64,000 nt of DNA from Aquibacillus koreensis (lineage in GTDB: Bacteria > Bacillota > Bacilli > Bacillales > Amphibacillaceae), in assembly GCF_025154055.1 (NCBI RefSeq), contig NZ_JAOALK010000037.1, positions 1 through 64,000 on the forward strand, read 5' to 3'. Below, piece by piece: positions 17,891-26,701 of this stretch. A program made the position numbers and the translations under genes. The notes below the pieces were generated by a model. That model saw only the letters and a list, made by a program, of their open reading frames with translations. It ran no database searches and had not been told where the DNA came from. Position 1 is the stretch's first letter, and every line of letters begins with the position of its first letter.

Positions 17891-18950
17891 AATGTCGTTT
17901 ATTTAACCAAAGAACACCTGACTTTGCTAGTCGAGGTAATAATCCGGTAATTGGTTGTTTTAGCATATTACCAAACCCATCTGATTTACCTAATGAGCCT
18001 AATGTTCCTTTTAATTTAAATTCTTTTGGCACCTGTGGTTCTTGATCATGAATAATGGCTCTTAATACATCCCCGATTTGTTCCCCTTGCTTTCCAGCTA
18101 ACTGTGCGCTTGGAGAGTATTCTGACGAAGCGCAATCACCAACTGCATAAACATTAGTGCTTGTAGGTACCTGACAATATTCATTAAGTATAATCTTACC
18201 TTGTTGATCCTTTTCGTAAGGTAAATCAGTAATTAAATGATTAGGTTTTACACCAGCTGTCCAAATCGTTACATCACTTGGAAAACAAGATCCATTATTG
18301 CAGACTGCTTTCTCTTCCACATACTCGACGTTCGCGTGATGAATTACTTCGACATCATTTTTTTGGAACCATTCTTCCACGTATGCTTGTATTTTAGGAT
18401 CAAATCCATTGAGTACGGAAGCGCCTCTGTCAAGTAATCGAATATTTAAATCAGATCTACTTTCTCTAATCTCAGATGCTACCTCAATCCCACTTAAACC
18501 AGCTCCAACAATGACAACCGTCCCATAAGCATCTAAATTACTAACGGCTAATCCTGTCCGCCGAGCTTTATTAATGGTTTGAACACTATTTGTGTACAAT
18601 TCTGCACCTGGGATGCCATGGTAGTTGTCTTCACACCCAACTCCAATGACTAAGTAATCATATGGAACAGGATCGTCTAATTCACGTATGAAAATCCGTT
18701 CATCCTCAGTATCAATATTTTCAATTTCACCAAATAAATATTCTACTTGCTCGTGAATTGGAAACGTAGTACGAACATCTTTATCTGCAGAAGTTCCGGC
18801 AGCTATCGTATAGAATTCTGTTTTTAATGAGTGATACGGGTTTCTGTCTATCAGGTTTATCCGCACATCGCTAGGTAATCCACTATCTAGTAACTTATGG
18901 AGGATTCTAACTCCGCCATAGCCACCACCTAAAATGACTATTCTTTTCAT
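17889..18950 (-). CDS. type II NADH dehydrogenase-like FAD oxidoreductase (YutJ-like)
   Basis: 353-residue pyridine-nucleotide disulfide oxidoreductase-fold protein. N-terminal FAD Rossmann motif GGGYGGVRI (residue 8), second dinucleotide motif VIVGAGLSGIE (about 148) and the late FAD motif VYAVGDCA (about 268). Such proteins pass electrons from NADH to membrane quinone or act as ferredoxin-type reductases; it lacks the extended C-terminal membrane helices of classical Ndh, as does Bacillus YutJ. Transcribed away from the AIM24 gene, sharing a 230-bp divergent region. Confidence 0.82.
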   Translation of the reverse strand: MKRIVILGGGYGGVRILHKLLDSGLPSDVRINLIDRNPYHSLKTEFYTIAAGTSADKDVRTTFPIHEQVEYLFGEIENIDTEDERIFIRELDDPVPYDYLVIGVGCEDNYHGIPGAELYTNSVQTINKARRTGLAVSNLDAYGTVVIVGAGLSGIEVASEIRESRSDLNIRLLDRGASVLNGFDPKIQAYVEEWFQKNDVEVIHHANVEYVEEKAVCNNGSCFPSDVTIWTAGVKPNHLITDLPYEKDQQGKIILNEYCQVPTSTNVYAVGDCASSEYSPSAQLAGKQGEQIGDVLRAIIHDQEPQVPKEFKLKGTLGSLGKSDGFGNMLKQPITGLLPRLAKSGVLWLNKRH

Positions 18951-19115
18951 TCAATGAAACTCCTTATCTCTTAAAATATATGCTATAAAAACCTAATAAA
19001 AACGCTTTCCTTACTATCCATCTTAAAGACTAACAAAAAAAAGAATAAAAAACTAGAAGAACGTTAATGTTAAAAAATAATTATTTTGTGGTAATGGAAA
19101 GTAACATGTCGGAAA

Positions 19116-19142
19116 TGAAACGTAGGTATAAACGTATCCGTA
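19116..19142 (+). promoter_or_regulatory. candidate SigW promoter of the AIM24 gene
   Basis: TGAAAC (19116-19121), 17 bp, CGTA (19139-19142): same boxes and same spacer length as the sigW promoter at 1691. It ends 37 bp before the ATG at 19180. Confidence 0.7.
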
Positions 19143-19179
19143 TATGTAGTATGACAAAGGGAAGGGAGATATTCGATTC

Positions 19180-19875
19180 ATGAGTAAATATTCCATTGAT
19201 GAATTTATTAATCAAACCAAGCAAGATGAGCGAGAAAATGAGTATTTTGAATTGGAAACACCTCGTATTTTAGAAGTGAATTTACTTGATCAAGTTTGGG
19301 CGAAGGCAGGCTCCATGATTTCATATGTTGGTAATATTAAATTTGAACGAGAAAAAGTATTAGAACATGGTGTAGGGAAGATGTTTAAGAAGGCTTTCAC
19401 GGGTGAAGGTAGTTCCTTAATGAAGGCAACTGGGAGAGGTCAGCTATACTTGGCGGACCAAGGTAAAAAGATTACAATATTTGACCTGCAGAACGAAGCG
19501 ATTACAGTCAACGGTAATGATTTACTTGCGTTTGAGCCAGGCATTGATTGGGATATACATTTAATGAAGAAAGTAGCGGGTATGTTATCGGGTGGTCTGT
19601 TTAATGTCACATTAAATGGAACTGGGAAAGTAGCTATTACATCTCATTATGAACCACTAACGTTGCTTGTAGAGCCAGGTAAGCCAGTTATAACCGACCC
19701 TAATGCGACTGTTGCTTGGTCAGGGCACTTAAAGCCAGAATTTCGTACAGACATTAGCTATCGCACCTTACTTGGCCGAGGTAGTGGTGAGTCATTTCAA
19801 ATGGAATTTTCAGGTGAGGGATTCGTTATTGTACAACCGTTTGAAGAAATTAGTTCAAGTGGAACGCAGTCTTAG
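19180..19875 (+). CDS. AIM24 family protein
   Basis: 231-residue beta-rich AIM24/DUF124 protein. The domain begins near residue 22 (ELETPRILEVNLLDQVWAKAGSMISY) and runs to about 225, ending with EGFVIVQPFE. A 20-residue N-terminal arm is extra. Function is unknown; relatives in yeast affect inner mitochondrial membrane organisation. AAGGGAGAT precedes the ATG. The SigW-type promoter suggests an envelope-stress role. A second AIM24 protein lies at 33214. Confidence 0.85.
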   Translation: MSKYSIDEFINQTKQDERENEYFELETPRILEVNLLDQVWAKAGSMISYVGNIKFEREKVLEHGVGKMFKKAFTGEGSSLMKATGRGQLYLADQGKKITIFDLQNEAITVNGNDLLAFEPGIDWDIHLMKKVAGMLSGGLFNVTLNGTGKVAITSHYEPLTLLVEPGKPVITDPNATVAWSGHLKPEFRTDISYRTLLGRGSGESFQMEFSGEGFVIVQPFEEISSSGTQS

Positions 19876-19972
19876 TAGGATTTTTGAAGCGAAAAGGAAC
19901 TTTCTGCATAACGTAGAGAGTTCCTTTTTATCTATTTTGTTAAAAAGGAACGAACTTGTCTACCTGTAGTAT

Positions 19973-20128
19973 AAAACAACAGATAAAAGTAAATGAAAGG
20001 ATGATATCTGTTGTTTAACCCAATAAAACAACAGATAAAAGTGAAAGAGAGGATGATATCTGTTGTTTAATCGAATAAAACAACAGATAAATGTGAATGA
20101 GAAGAGAATATCTGTTGGTTAACCTAAC
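19973..20128. repeat. three tandem 52-bp hairpin repeats
   Basis: Units begin at 19973, 20025 and 20077, exactly 52 bp apart. Each contains AACAACAGAT and, 17 or so bases later, ATATCTGTTGTT (third unit ...GTTGGTT), so each can fold into an 11-bp hairpin. Middle bases vary between units more than the arms do, which points to selection on the stem. Lies between the AIM24 gene and the DHA2 pump. Confidence 0.85.
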
Positions 20129-20270
20129 TAAAGGGGAAATAAACGTCATGCTTTCATGTAGCAGTTTGGTAAATTCAAACAATAAATCGAAATAATAGAT
20201 AAATAGCTATAAATCATGTAATCTTTATCCATGTGTATAAATTTTAAGGATAAAGGAACGAGGGGAAGAC

Positions 20271-21698
20271 ATGAAGACACCAAGTTATAACCGTAATGTT
20301 ATTGTAGCCCTTTTACTTGCGGGTTCATTTATAGCTATTTTAAATCAAACATTAATGATTACAGCGATTCCGCCAATTATGGACGAAATGGGGGTTACGG
20401 CTAATTCAGCTCAATGGCTTACTACCGTTTTCATGCTAGTGAGTGGAATCATGATTCCGGTAAGTGCATTTTTATTGGAGCGCTTTACGACAAGACAATT
20501 ATTTATTACGGCGATGAGTATTTTTGCTTTCGGTACACTTGTTGCAGGACTGGCGCCTAATTTCACCGTATTATTAATAGGGAGAATCATTCAATCTACT
20601 GGTGCAGGTGTTATGTTACCACTGATGCAAACCGTATTTTTATTAGTGTTCCCAGTACATAAGCGGGGAGCGGCAATGGGATTGATCGGTCTGGTTATTT
20701 CCTTTGCACCGACAATTGGTCCAGCGCTATCCGGCTATGTAACGTCTCACTATTCATGGCGATTACTATTCTTTATTATTTTGCCAATTGCTATTATTGA
20801 TATTATTATTGCGGCATTTGCTTTGAAGAATGTAACAGAGTTGAAAAAGCCGAAATTAGATATTCCATCCATCATCCTCTCGTCATTCGGTTTCGGAGGA
20901 CTTCTATACGGATTTACGGCGGCGGGGAATAACGGATGGACGCATGTAACTACTATTGTTGCGCTAGGTGTTGGTGCTATAGCGCTGTTCATTTTTATCT
21001 TAAGGCAATTCTCTTTAAAACATCCGATGCTCGAGTTCCGTGTGTTTAAATATTCGATATTCCCGATTGCAGTAGTTATTGGTATGATCACTTTTATGGG
21101 ACTAATAGGAGTAGAAACAATTATTCCGCTCTATATGCAGGATATGAGGGAATTTACTGCATTTGAAGCGGGCTTATCAATGCTACCTGGGGCCCTGATT
21201 ACGGCTTTGATGGCACCAATAACAGGTAGGATTTTTGATAAAATTGGAGCAAGGTGGTTGTGCATCGTCGGTTTATCCATTATGACCGTTTCCTCTTTCA
21301 TTTTTGCAACATTAGATCCGTCTACATCCTTTACGTTCATTACAGTAATGTATAGTATTCGAATGTTTGGTTTATCTATGGTGTTAATGCCTGTAGCAAC
21401 AGCAGGCTTGAATAAGTTACCGAAACACCTGTTAGCGCATGGGGCTGCAATGGACAATACAATGAAACAAATAGCAGCTTCTGTCGGTACAGCAATATTG
21501 GTAACAGTCATGACAAGTACGGCTGCGAATGCTGACCAACAAGTGGATATCGCATATCCTGACATTTATGGTGCTAATATAGCTTTTATTGTCGTATCCG
21601 TTCTTTCATTAATAGGTTTACTTCTTTCTTTATTTATTAAAAAAGGTAAGCCGTATGAGGATGAGGTAAATCAAGGTCAGGCAGTAAGAGAAGGTTAA
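20271..21698 (+). CDS. DHA2 family MFS drug efflux transporter (EmrB/QacA-like)
   Basis: 475-residue major facilitator with about 14 hydrophobic segments, the DHA2 layout. The motif A region is degenerate, and motif C appears as LVISFAPTIGPALSGYV near residue 150. Closest in look to LmrB/MdeP pumps that expel lincosamides, dyes or puromycin by proton antiport; substrate not predictable. The ATG has AACGAGGGGAA upstream. No local regulator of the TetR or MarR type is adjacent. Confidence 0.88.
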   Translation: MKTPSYNRNVIVALLLAGSFIAILNQTLMITAIPPIMDEMGVTANSAQWLTTVFMLVSGIMIPVSAFLLERFTTRQLFITAMSIFAFGTLVAGLAPNFTVLLIGRIIQSTGAGVMLPLMQTVFLLVFPVHKRGAAMGLIGLVISFAPTIGPALSGYVTSHYSWRLLFFIILPIAIIDIIIAAFALKNVTELKKPKLDIPSIILSSFGFGGLLYGFTAAGNNGWTHVTTIVALGVGAIALFIFILRQFSLKHPMLEFRVFKYSIFPIAVVIGMITFMGLIGVETIIPLYMQDMREFTAFEAGLSMLPGALITALMAPITGRIFDKIGARWLCIVGLSIMTVSSFIFATLDPSTSFTFITVMYSIRMFGLSMVLMPVATAGLNKLPKHLLAHGAAMDNTMKQIAASVGTAILVTVMTSTAANADQQVDIAYPDIYGANIAFIVVSVLSLIGLLLSLFIKKGKPYEDEVNQGQAVREG

Positions 21699-21705
21699 AA
21701 TTAGG

Positions 21706-21752
21706 AAACAATGGTTGAGTAGGGCGTGCGCCGAACCAACCATTGTTTTTTT
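21706..21752. terminator. bidirectional terminator
   Basis: AAACAATGGTTG...CAACCATTGTTT with a T run, between the convergent pump and MBL genes; it overlaps the stop of the minus gene by two bases. Confidence 0.88.
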
Positions 21753-22578
21753 AATGTCTTTTATTCTTCGGTATAGCTTCTGTTAGAAAGTTTGAACTAA
21801 GCTCGCGTAATTGCTTTCTTAATTGTTCTCCTTCCATTGGTAATCCATGTCCTGCCACTACTACATTAGGTTCCAAATCGACAATCTTTTTAACAGACTC
21901 TTCGGCAAGATCCCAATCTTGGGTGAAATAAGCGGGTGGTCCATAAACCTTTTTTAACGGAAAAAAAACAGCAAAGCTCGATTCGGGATTTTCCGTAACA
22001 ATGGCATCCCCGGAAAGTAATGTTTTATCTTTTTCTCGGAATAAAGAGATATGTCCCGGTGTATGCCCTGGTGTGTGGATATATTTCCATTCGTCTAAAA
22101 ACGGAATGCTACCGTCGTCAGGGAGCGCTTTAGCCCACTTCTTTAAGTTGACGGGTCTTTGTGGAAAAATAGGTGACAATAATGAAAACATACCACCGCC
22201 AACTGTTGGATCTGCGGGTGGATACACCTGTTTATCCGTTATAAAATCTAATTCTTGTTCATGTGCATAAATCGGAACGTCCCAAAACTTAGCTAATTCT
22301 TTTGCCGAACCGACATGATCAAAGTGACCATGAGTTAGGATAATTGCTCTTGGAGGCTTATTACCATATCTTTTTTCGGCGGCAGCAATAATTCGTTTCC
22401 CATAGTGGGCGATCCCTGCATCAATCAGTAACCAATCATCAGATTCAGGTTTGCCGAGCATAATGACATTGACTAATAACGTTCGATAGAAGGCTACATC
22501 TTCATACACTGCTTCTGCCTCAGCATGATCCATGTCTAAATCTTTATCTATATGGGATTGCTCTTCGTATTTATCCAT
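21751..22578 (-). CDS. metallo-beta-lactamase fold hydrolase
   Basis: 275-residue MBL-fold enzyme with the zinc motif THGHFDHVG (HxHxDH), a second histidine site in HTPGHTPGHISLF, LLSGDAI, and VVAGHGLPM. The architecture is that of glyoxalase II-like or quorum-lactone hydrolase-like MBL proteins of Bacilli; substrate unknown. GGAGGC lies ten bases before the ATG. It diverges from the aldolase gene across 112 bp. Confidence 0.88.
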   Translation of the reverse strand: MDKYEEQSHIDKDLDMDHAEAEAVYEDVAFYRTLLVNVIMLGKPESDDWLLIDAGIAHYGKRIIAAAEKRYGNKPPRAIILTHGHFDHVGSAKELAKFWDVPIYAHEQELDFITDKQVYPPADPTVGGGMFSLLSPIFPQRPVNLKKWAKALPDDGSIPFLDEWKYIHTPGHTPGHISLFREKDKTLLSGDAIVTENPESSFAVFFPLKKVYGPPAYFTQDWDLAEESVKKIVDLEPNVVVAGHGLPMEGEQLRKQLRELSSNFLTEAIPKNKRH

Positions 22579-22690
22579 GTGTAAAAAAGCCTCCTTTTTC
22601 TATTTAGTGTGGATTGATTGTGTCATTGTTATGCAATGAATGTTATTTAAGGTAAGATAAACGTAAAAAGAGCGATAGGAGGATGATTTT

Positions 22691-23443
22691 TTGCGACTAA
22701 AGAATAAAGTGAAAGAGAATCTTAAGAATAAAAAGCCATCTATTGGAGTAATTCTTGGCATTTATGCTCCGTCACTTGTCGAGATGGTTGGTCATGCAGG
22801 TTATGACTTCATTATCATAGATGATGAGCATGGTACGTATAGTGCGAGCGAAATGGAGAATATGATACGAACAGCATTGCTATCCGACTTAGTACCGATT
22901 GTGCGAGTAGACTATGATAAATCAAGTATCCAAAAAGCGCTTGATCGAGGTGCACTAGGTGTTCAAGTACCAATGATTAACACAAAAGAAGAGGCGGTAG
23001 AGGTTGTAAGACGCGCGAAATACCCACCAATAGGTAAACGTGGAACTGCTCCTATGACAAGGGCGGCTAGTTTTGGCTATGATGCAGGTAAAGACTTCAT
23101 GGACAGATCTGACGAAAACATAGTAGTTATTGTACATATTGAAACACCAGAGGCTGTTCGTAATATTGAGGAAATTGTTCGTGTTGATGGAATAGATCTT
23201 GCGTTTGTTGGTCCTTATGACCTATCAGTGAATATGGGGTATAAGGAAGGAATCGACCATCCTGAAGTGAATAAAGCTATTGATTTTGTATATGAGAAAG
23301 CAAAAGAAAATCATATCGCGGTTGGAACGGTCGCCAATACAAAGGAACGTATCGATAAGACATTTAGAAAAGGCGCCTTGTACATTCCTGTTGTTGCAAC
23401 GGAAGTGATAAGAAAGGGATTTAGTGACCTTATAGATAAATAA
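22691..23443 (+). CDS. HpcH/HpaI family aldolase
   Basis: 250-residue TIM-barrel class II aldolase of the 2-keto-3-deoxy acid type. Visible: DFIIIDDEHGTYS (metal/base region near 40), RALGVQVPMINT-like segment at about 90, and GPYDLSVNMG near 176, with the catalytic Arg in PIVRVDY. Such enzymes cleave 2-keto-3-deoxyglucarate or hydroxy-ketoacids to pyruvate and an aldehyde. Starts with TTG after a strong AGGAGGATG site. No pathway partners are adjacent. Confidence 0.85.
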   Translation: MRLKNKVKENLKNKKPSIGVILGIYAPSLVEMVGHAGYDFIIIDDEHGTYSASEMENMIRTALLSDLVPIVRVDYDKSSIQKALDRGALGVQVPMINTKEEAVEVVRRAKYPPIGKRGTAPMTRAASFGYDAGKDFMDRSDENIVVIVHIETPEAVRNIEEIVRVDGIDLAFVGPYDLSVNMGYKEGIDHPEVNKAIDFVYEKAKENHIAVGTVANTKERIDKTFRKGALYIPVVATEVIRKGFSDLIDK

Positions 23444-23450
23444 AAGTGTA

Positions 23451-23637
23451 TTATCCACAGGTAGAGATTGCAAGGCAATTCAAAATCGGGTTAAGTTATC
23501 CACTAATAAGGCATTTAAACGGTCGGATTGTGTATGAATTAGTGGATAAGTGGCTAATTTAGATGATATCCACAAGCATTTCAAGCTTTTTCTAACATGC
23601 ATGAATCTTTCACACAGTGTGTCATCAATTATCCACA
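23451..23637. promoter_or_regulatory. cluster of five DnaA boxes
   Basis: Perfect TTATCCACA at 23451-23459 and 23629-23637; one-mismatch boxes TTATCCACT at 23496-23504 and on the minus strand at 23541-23549; ATATCCACA at 23566-23574. They fill the 290-bp gap between the aldolase and hemerythrin genes. A small palindrome CACACAGTGTG lies at 23610-23621. No oriC genes (dnaA, dnaN) are near. Confidence 0.8.
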
Positions 23638-23735
23638 AAAATTATTTTAATCAAATGATGATCTAGCTCACAGTTAGTTTCTAAACTATTCGTTATACTT
23701 AGTGTATGAGACATAAACAAATGGGGGCGATTGTT

Positions 23736-24197
23736 TTGAAAACAAAAAATAAAGGCATAAAAAGACACGAATCTTTATATCCGTTATCCCATCACCATCA
23801 TCACGCACTATTTTTGGCATTAAACCTTAGAAAAGTAGGAACAGATAAAAGTAACTATACATTAGATGAGTTAAAAGAAGAGTTACGGGTTTTTTGGGAA
23901 GATGGAGGGCAACAACATTTTCGCGATGAAGAAGAAATTTTGTTACCTAACTTTGCGTTGTATAGCTCGACTAATCATCCAGAAATTGCAGAAATGTTAT
24001 TAGAGCATGTTTCCATAAGAGCGATCATGAAGCAAATTTTAGATAAGAATGAAGCGGATGAGGCCGTCATGTATGAGTTAGGTCAGTTATTAGATACACA
24101 TATTAGAAGAGAAGAGAGAGTTATTTTTCCAATGATTGAGGAAGCACTACCCGAAGAGGTTTTGGTGAATATGGCTCCTTATCTGCATAATGATTAA
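23736..24197 (+). CDS. hemerythrin HHE domain protein
   Basis: About 153 residues from the TTG at 23736, which has GGGGG eight bases upstream; an ATG at 23706 is possible but sits almost on the predicted transcript start (TATACT at 23693-23698). The helical bundle carries the His-rich iron ligands: YPLSHHHHHALF, QQHFRDEEEILLP, LLEHVSIRA and DTHIRREERVIFP. The two-iron hemerythrin fold binds O2 or NO; related Bacillus proteins are thought to act in oxygen or nitrosative sensing. DnaA boxes cover its promoter side. Confidence 0.85.
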   Translation: MKTKNKGIKRHESLYPLSHHHHHALFLALNLRKVGTDKSNYTLDELKEELRVFWEDGGQQHFRDEEEILLPNFALYSSTNHPEIAEMLLEHVSIRAIMKQILDKNEADEAVMYELGQLLDTHIRREERVIFPMIEEALPEEVLVNMAPYLHND

Positions 24198-24204
24198 AAT
24201 TTTT

Positions 24205-24254
24205 GACTAGTTGAGAGATGCAATAAGTTGCATTTTCGGAAGCTAGTCTTTTTT
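24205..24254 (+). terminator. terminator after the hemerythrin gene
   Basis: GACTAG...CTAGTC stem enclosing an inner TGCAA/TTGCA pairing, then six T. Confidence 0.75.
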
Positions 24255-24273
24255 CATATGTGTTAAAATCAGT

Positions 24274-24371
24274 TATAATAAGAAGGCTTATTCAGTTTTG
24301 AAAACTCTGAATATTGTTGAGTGAAACTCAGATGCAATATGAATAAATTCCGTTTGAAGGAGTCATAAAAT
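24274..24371 (+). promoter_or_regulatory. metA promoter and hairpin leader
   Basis: TATAAT at 24274-24279 with a weak -35 TTTTCA (24251-24256). The leader then has two hairpins: AGTTTT/AAAACT inside ATTC/GAAT (about 24290-24314) and TTGAGT-gaa-ACTCAG (about 24318-24332). Neither matches the S-box or T-box consensus I know for Bacillus methionine genes. Confidence 0.45.
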
Positions 24372-25280
24372 ATGCCTATTAAAGTACCGGATCATCTACC
24401 GGCAAAAGAAAAATTAAAACAAGAGAACATTTTTGTGATGGATGAAAGTCGTGCTTATAGGCAAGACATCCGTCCATTAAAAATAATTATATTAAATTTA
24501 ATGCCATTAAAAGAAAAGACGGAAACACAGCTATTACGTCTTTTGGCAAATAGTCCACTGCAGATCGATGTATATTTGTTACATACTAATTCTTATACAT
24601 CTCAAAATACACCGCATGATCATTTAAGTACATTTTATAAAACGTTTGAGGATGTTAGAAGTGAAAAGTATGATGGCTTAATTATAACTGGGGCCCCAAT
24701 TGAAAAACTTGATTTTGAACAGGTGACATATTGGGAAGAGTTAACCGATATAATGGAGTGGAGTTTAACAAATGTTACATCCACGCTTCATTTATGTTGG
24801 GGTGCTTTAGCGGGATTGTATCACCATCATGGTGTATCTAAACAAAATCTTGAGGAGAAGATTTTTGGTGTGTTTACACATCACACGAATGAATCAAAAG
24901 CAAAACTATTAAGTGGTTTTGATGAAGAATTTCTTGTTCCACATTCTAGATACGCTGATTTAGATCGTAATGAGATAACAAGTGTTCCTGGATTAGAAAT
25001 CCTAAGTGAATCAAAAAAAGCCGGCGTATATATTGTAACTTCGAAAAACGGTAAACAAATCTATGTTACAGGCCATCCTGAATACGATGCGTTTACACTT
25101 AAAGAGGAATATGAACGGGATAAAAATAAAGGATTACAAACCAAGTTACCGGAAAATTATTTCCCTGAGAACGATGATTCACAGTGTCCGAGGTTACGTT
25201 GGCGATCGCACTCGAATATGTTAATTTCAAACTGGTTGAATTACTATGTTTATCAAGAAACGCCTTATATTTTAGAGTAG
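24372..25280 (+). CDS. metAA: homoserine O-acetyltransferase MetA
   Basis: 302-residue MetA enzyme that acylates homoserine for methionine synthesis. Catalytic Cys142 (HLCWGA), His235 and Glu237 (TGHPEY) are in place. Residue 111 is Glu (TGAPIE), the position where Glu selects acetyl-CoA and Gly selects succinyl-CoA, so acetyl-CoA is the expected donor as shown for Bacillus cereus MetA. GAAGGAG precedes the ATG. Monocistronic with an own promoter and leader. Confidence 0.95.
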   Translation: MPIKVPDHLPAKEKLKQENIFVMDESRAYRQDIRPLKIIILNLMPLKEKTETQLLRLLANSPLQIDVYLLHTNSYTSQNTPHDHLSTFYKTFEDVRSEKYDGLIITGAPIEKLDFEQVTYWEELTDIMEWSLTNVTSTLHLCWGALAGLYHHHGVSKQNLEEKIFGVFTHHTNESKAKLLSGFDEEFLVPHSRYADLDRNEITSVPGLEILSESKKAGVYIVTSKNGKQIYVTGHPEYDAFTLKEEYERDKNKGLQTKLPENYFPENDDSQCPRLRWRSHSNMLISNWLNYYVYQETPYILE

Positions 25281-25350
25281 TGAATCCTTATTCAGTTATA
25301 TCTAGACACATGGAATAACTATGCGTAAAATGAAATAAGGGGTGACAAGC

Positions 25351-25560
25351 GTGAGTGAAAATAACAAAACGATTATTCAAGTAAGGGATAATGGCTCTAT
25401 ACTTGTGAAAGGTGATGTTGAGTTATTGGACGCCGAAGGTAATGTGTACGAAACAAAACCCGCATTCTCATTATGTCGGTGTGGGGCATCAAGTAACAAA
25501 CCATTCTGTGATGGTTCGCATAAGAAAATAGGATTCCAAGATACTTGCAGAGTAAAATAA
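25351..25560 (+). CDS. CDGSH iron-sulfur domain protein
   Basis: A 69-residue protein with one CDGSH zinc-finger-like motif, CRCGASSNKPFCDGSH, which binds a 2Fe-2S cluster through three Cys and one His. Bacterial single-CDGSH proteins are soluble redox or cluster-transfer factors of unclear partner. The GTG at 25351 has AAGGGG eight bases upstream; the GTG at 25342 lies on that ribosome site. A strong terminator follows. Confidence 0.88.
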   Translation: MSENNKTIIQVRDNGSILVKGDVELLDAEGNVYETKPAFSLCRCGASSNKPFCDGSHKKIGFQDTCRVK

Positions 25561-25564
25561 AGTG

Positions 25565-25606
25565 AAAAGAGACTATAAGTTTATTAAGCTTATAGTCTCT
25601 TTTTGT
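25565..25606 (+). terminator. terminator after the CDGSH gene
   Basis: AAAAGAGACTATAAG...CTTATAGTCTCTTTTT, strong stem with T tract. Confidence 0.9.
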
Positions 25607-25782
25607 GTTCAACGCACTTAGCGGCACGAACTTGAGTGAGAAATGAAATTGCGTGTCGCAAACGAAACCAAGCTCGCACTACATCAAACTTCTTACTTAT
25701 ACATTAATAAAAAAAGACATATATGTTCCAACTTCCACATGTATTTAAGTATAAGAATTCCATCAAGGAAGGGGGTGTGTAC

Positions 25783-26442
25783 ATGAACCATCCTCCAGTT
25801 AGTTCACAGAATAAGGTTGGTCTGAAATACATGAAGGTTAATGGAGTGGGGAAGATTTCTGTTGAGCCAAATATCGCAGAAATACAAGTAGGTGTTGTGA
25901 CAAAGGACACAAATGTAACGCAAGCGCAGCAAGCAAATAGCCAGGTCATTAATAAAATCATCGATTCGCTTGCCTCTTTGCAGGTTAGTGGAAATAACAT
26001 TCAAACTGCTGATTATTTCATTATTCCTCAATATGATTACGAAGATGGAACAAGTATCTTTACTGGTTATCAAGTAACGCATATGCTCAGTATAATCATT
26101 GAAAACCTTCGTTTTGTAGGTGAGGTTATTGATACAGCCGTACAGCAAGGGGCTAACAGAGTCTCTAACATCAACTTCAAAGTGAAAGATGAACAATTCT
26201 ATTATCAACAAGCATTAACGAAGGCGTTAGAGAATGGGGTAGCAAAAGCGCAGACAATGGCCAGGACGATGAGACTAAATCTTGATTACTATCCAATATC
26301 GATAAAGGAAGAGTTGGTAAATAAAGATCAGACTCCTATGCCGTTTGTAAGTGCAGAAGTGGCGGGAGTATCTACACCAATCGAGCCAGGGCGTTTAGAA
26401 GTAACGGCAAGAGTAGAAATGAAATTTAGCTATACACCATAA
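25783..26442 (+). CDS. SIMPL (DUF541) domain protein
   Basis: 219-residue protein of the SIMPL/DUF541 family: MKVNGVGKISVEPNIAEIQVGV at the N-terminus, NIQTADYFIIPQYDYEDG in the middle, repeated alpha-beta units and a final RLEVTARVEMKFSY. No signal peptide is evident, unlike many family members that are periplasmic. Start at 25783 follows GGAAGGGGGTG; a longer frame to 25723 lacks a site. Function unknown; relatives protect against oxidative damage or assemble into ring-like multimers. Confidence 0.78.
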   Translation: MNHPPVSSQNKVGLKYMKVNGVGKISVEPNIAEIQVGVVTKDTNVTQAQQANSQVINKIIDSLASLQVSGNNIQTADYFIIPQYDYEDGTSIFTGYQVTHMLSIIIENLRFVGEVIDTAVQQGANRVSNINFKVKDEQFYYQQALTKALENGVAKAQTMARTMRLNLDYYPISIKEELVNKDQTPMPFVSAEVAGVSTPIEPGRLEVTARVEMKFSYTP

Positions 26443-26633
26443 TGAAAGCAGGCATTTGTATAAGTCTTTAAGCAAATTTTGATTTTTGACCTACATGTTA
26501 GGAAGATTAGCAGATCGTTTTGTGTTATTCAAAACCTTTTTTTGAAAAAATATAAATCTTTCTAAAATGACTGTTCAGCTTACCCCCATGCACAAGTAAA
26601 CGGATTCAAGGAAGTGTGCCAATGAAATTACCT

Positions 26634-26650
26634 TGTTAGATTATCTTACA
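26634..26650 (+). promoter_or_regulatory. TnrA/GlnR box, upstream of the amtB promoter
   Basis: TGTTA-N7-TTACA fits the TnrA/GlnR consensus TGTNA-N7-TNACA perfectly. Its centre (26642) lies about 50 bp before the expected start of transcription near 26692, the place used by TnrA to activate nrgAB in Bacillus subtilis. Confidence 0.8.
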
Positions 26651-26656
26651 ACTTTA

Positions 26657-26685
26657 TTGTTTGAATATTTAGACGGTGCTAAATT
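26657..26685 (+). promoter_or_regulatory. amtB promoter
   Basis: -35 TTGTTT at 26657-26662, 17 bp, extended -10 TGcTAAATT with the hexamer TAAATT at 26680-26685. A poor -10 is consistent with an activator-dependent promoter. Confidence 0.6.
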
Positions 26686-26701
26686 ATTAATTAACAAGTG
26701 A

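Noticed and set aside
19973-20128. CRISPR array or tandem terminators
   Set aside because: No unique spacers, and the hairpins lack T tracts.
23451-23637. Chromosomal origin oriC
   Set aside because: DnaA boxes are present but dnaA, dnaN, rpmH or an AT-rich unwinding region with DnaA-trio pattern are not seen here.
24286-24371. SAM (S-box) riboswitch or T-box before metA
   Set aside because: The conserved S-box core and the T-box sequence are both missing, and the leader is too short.
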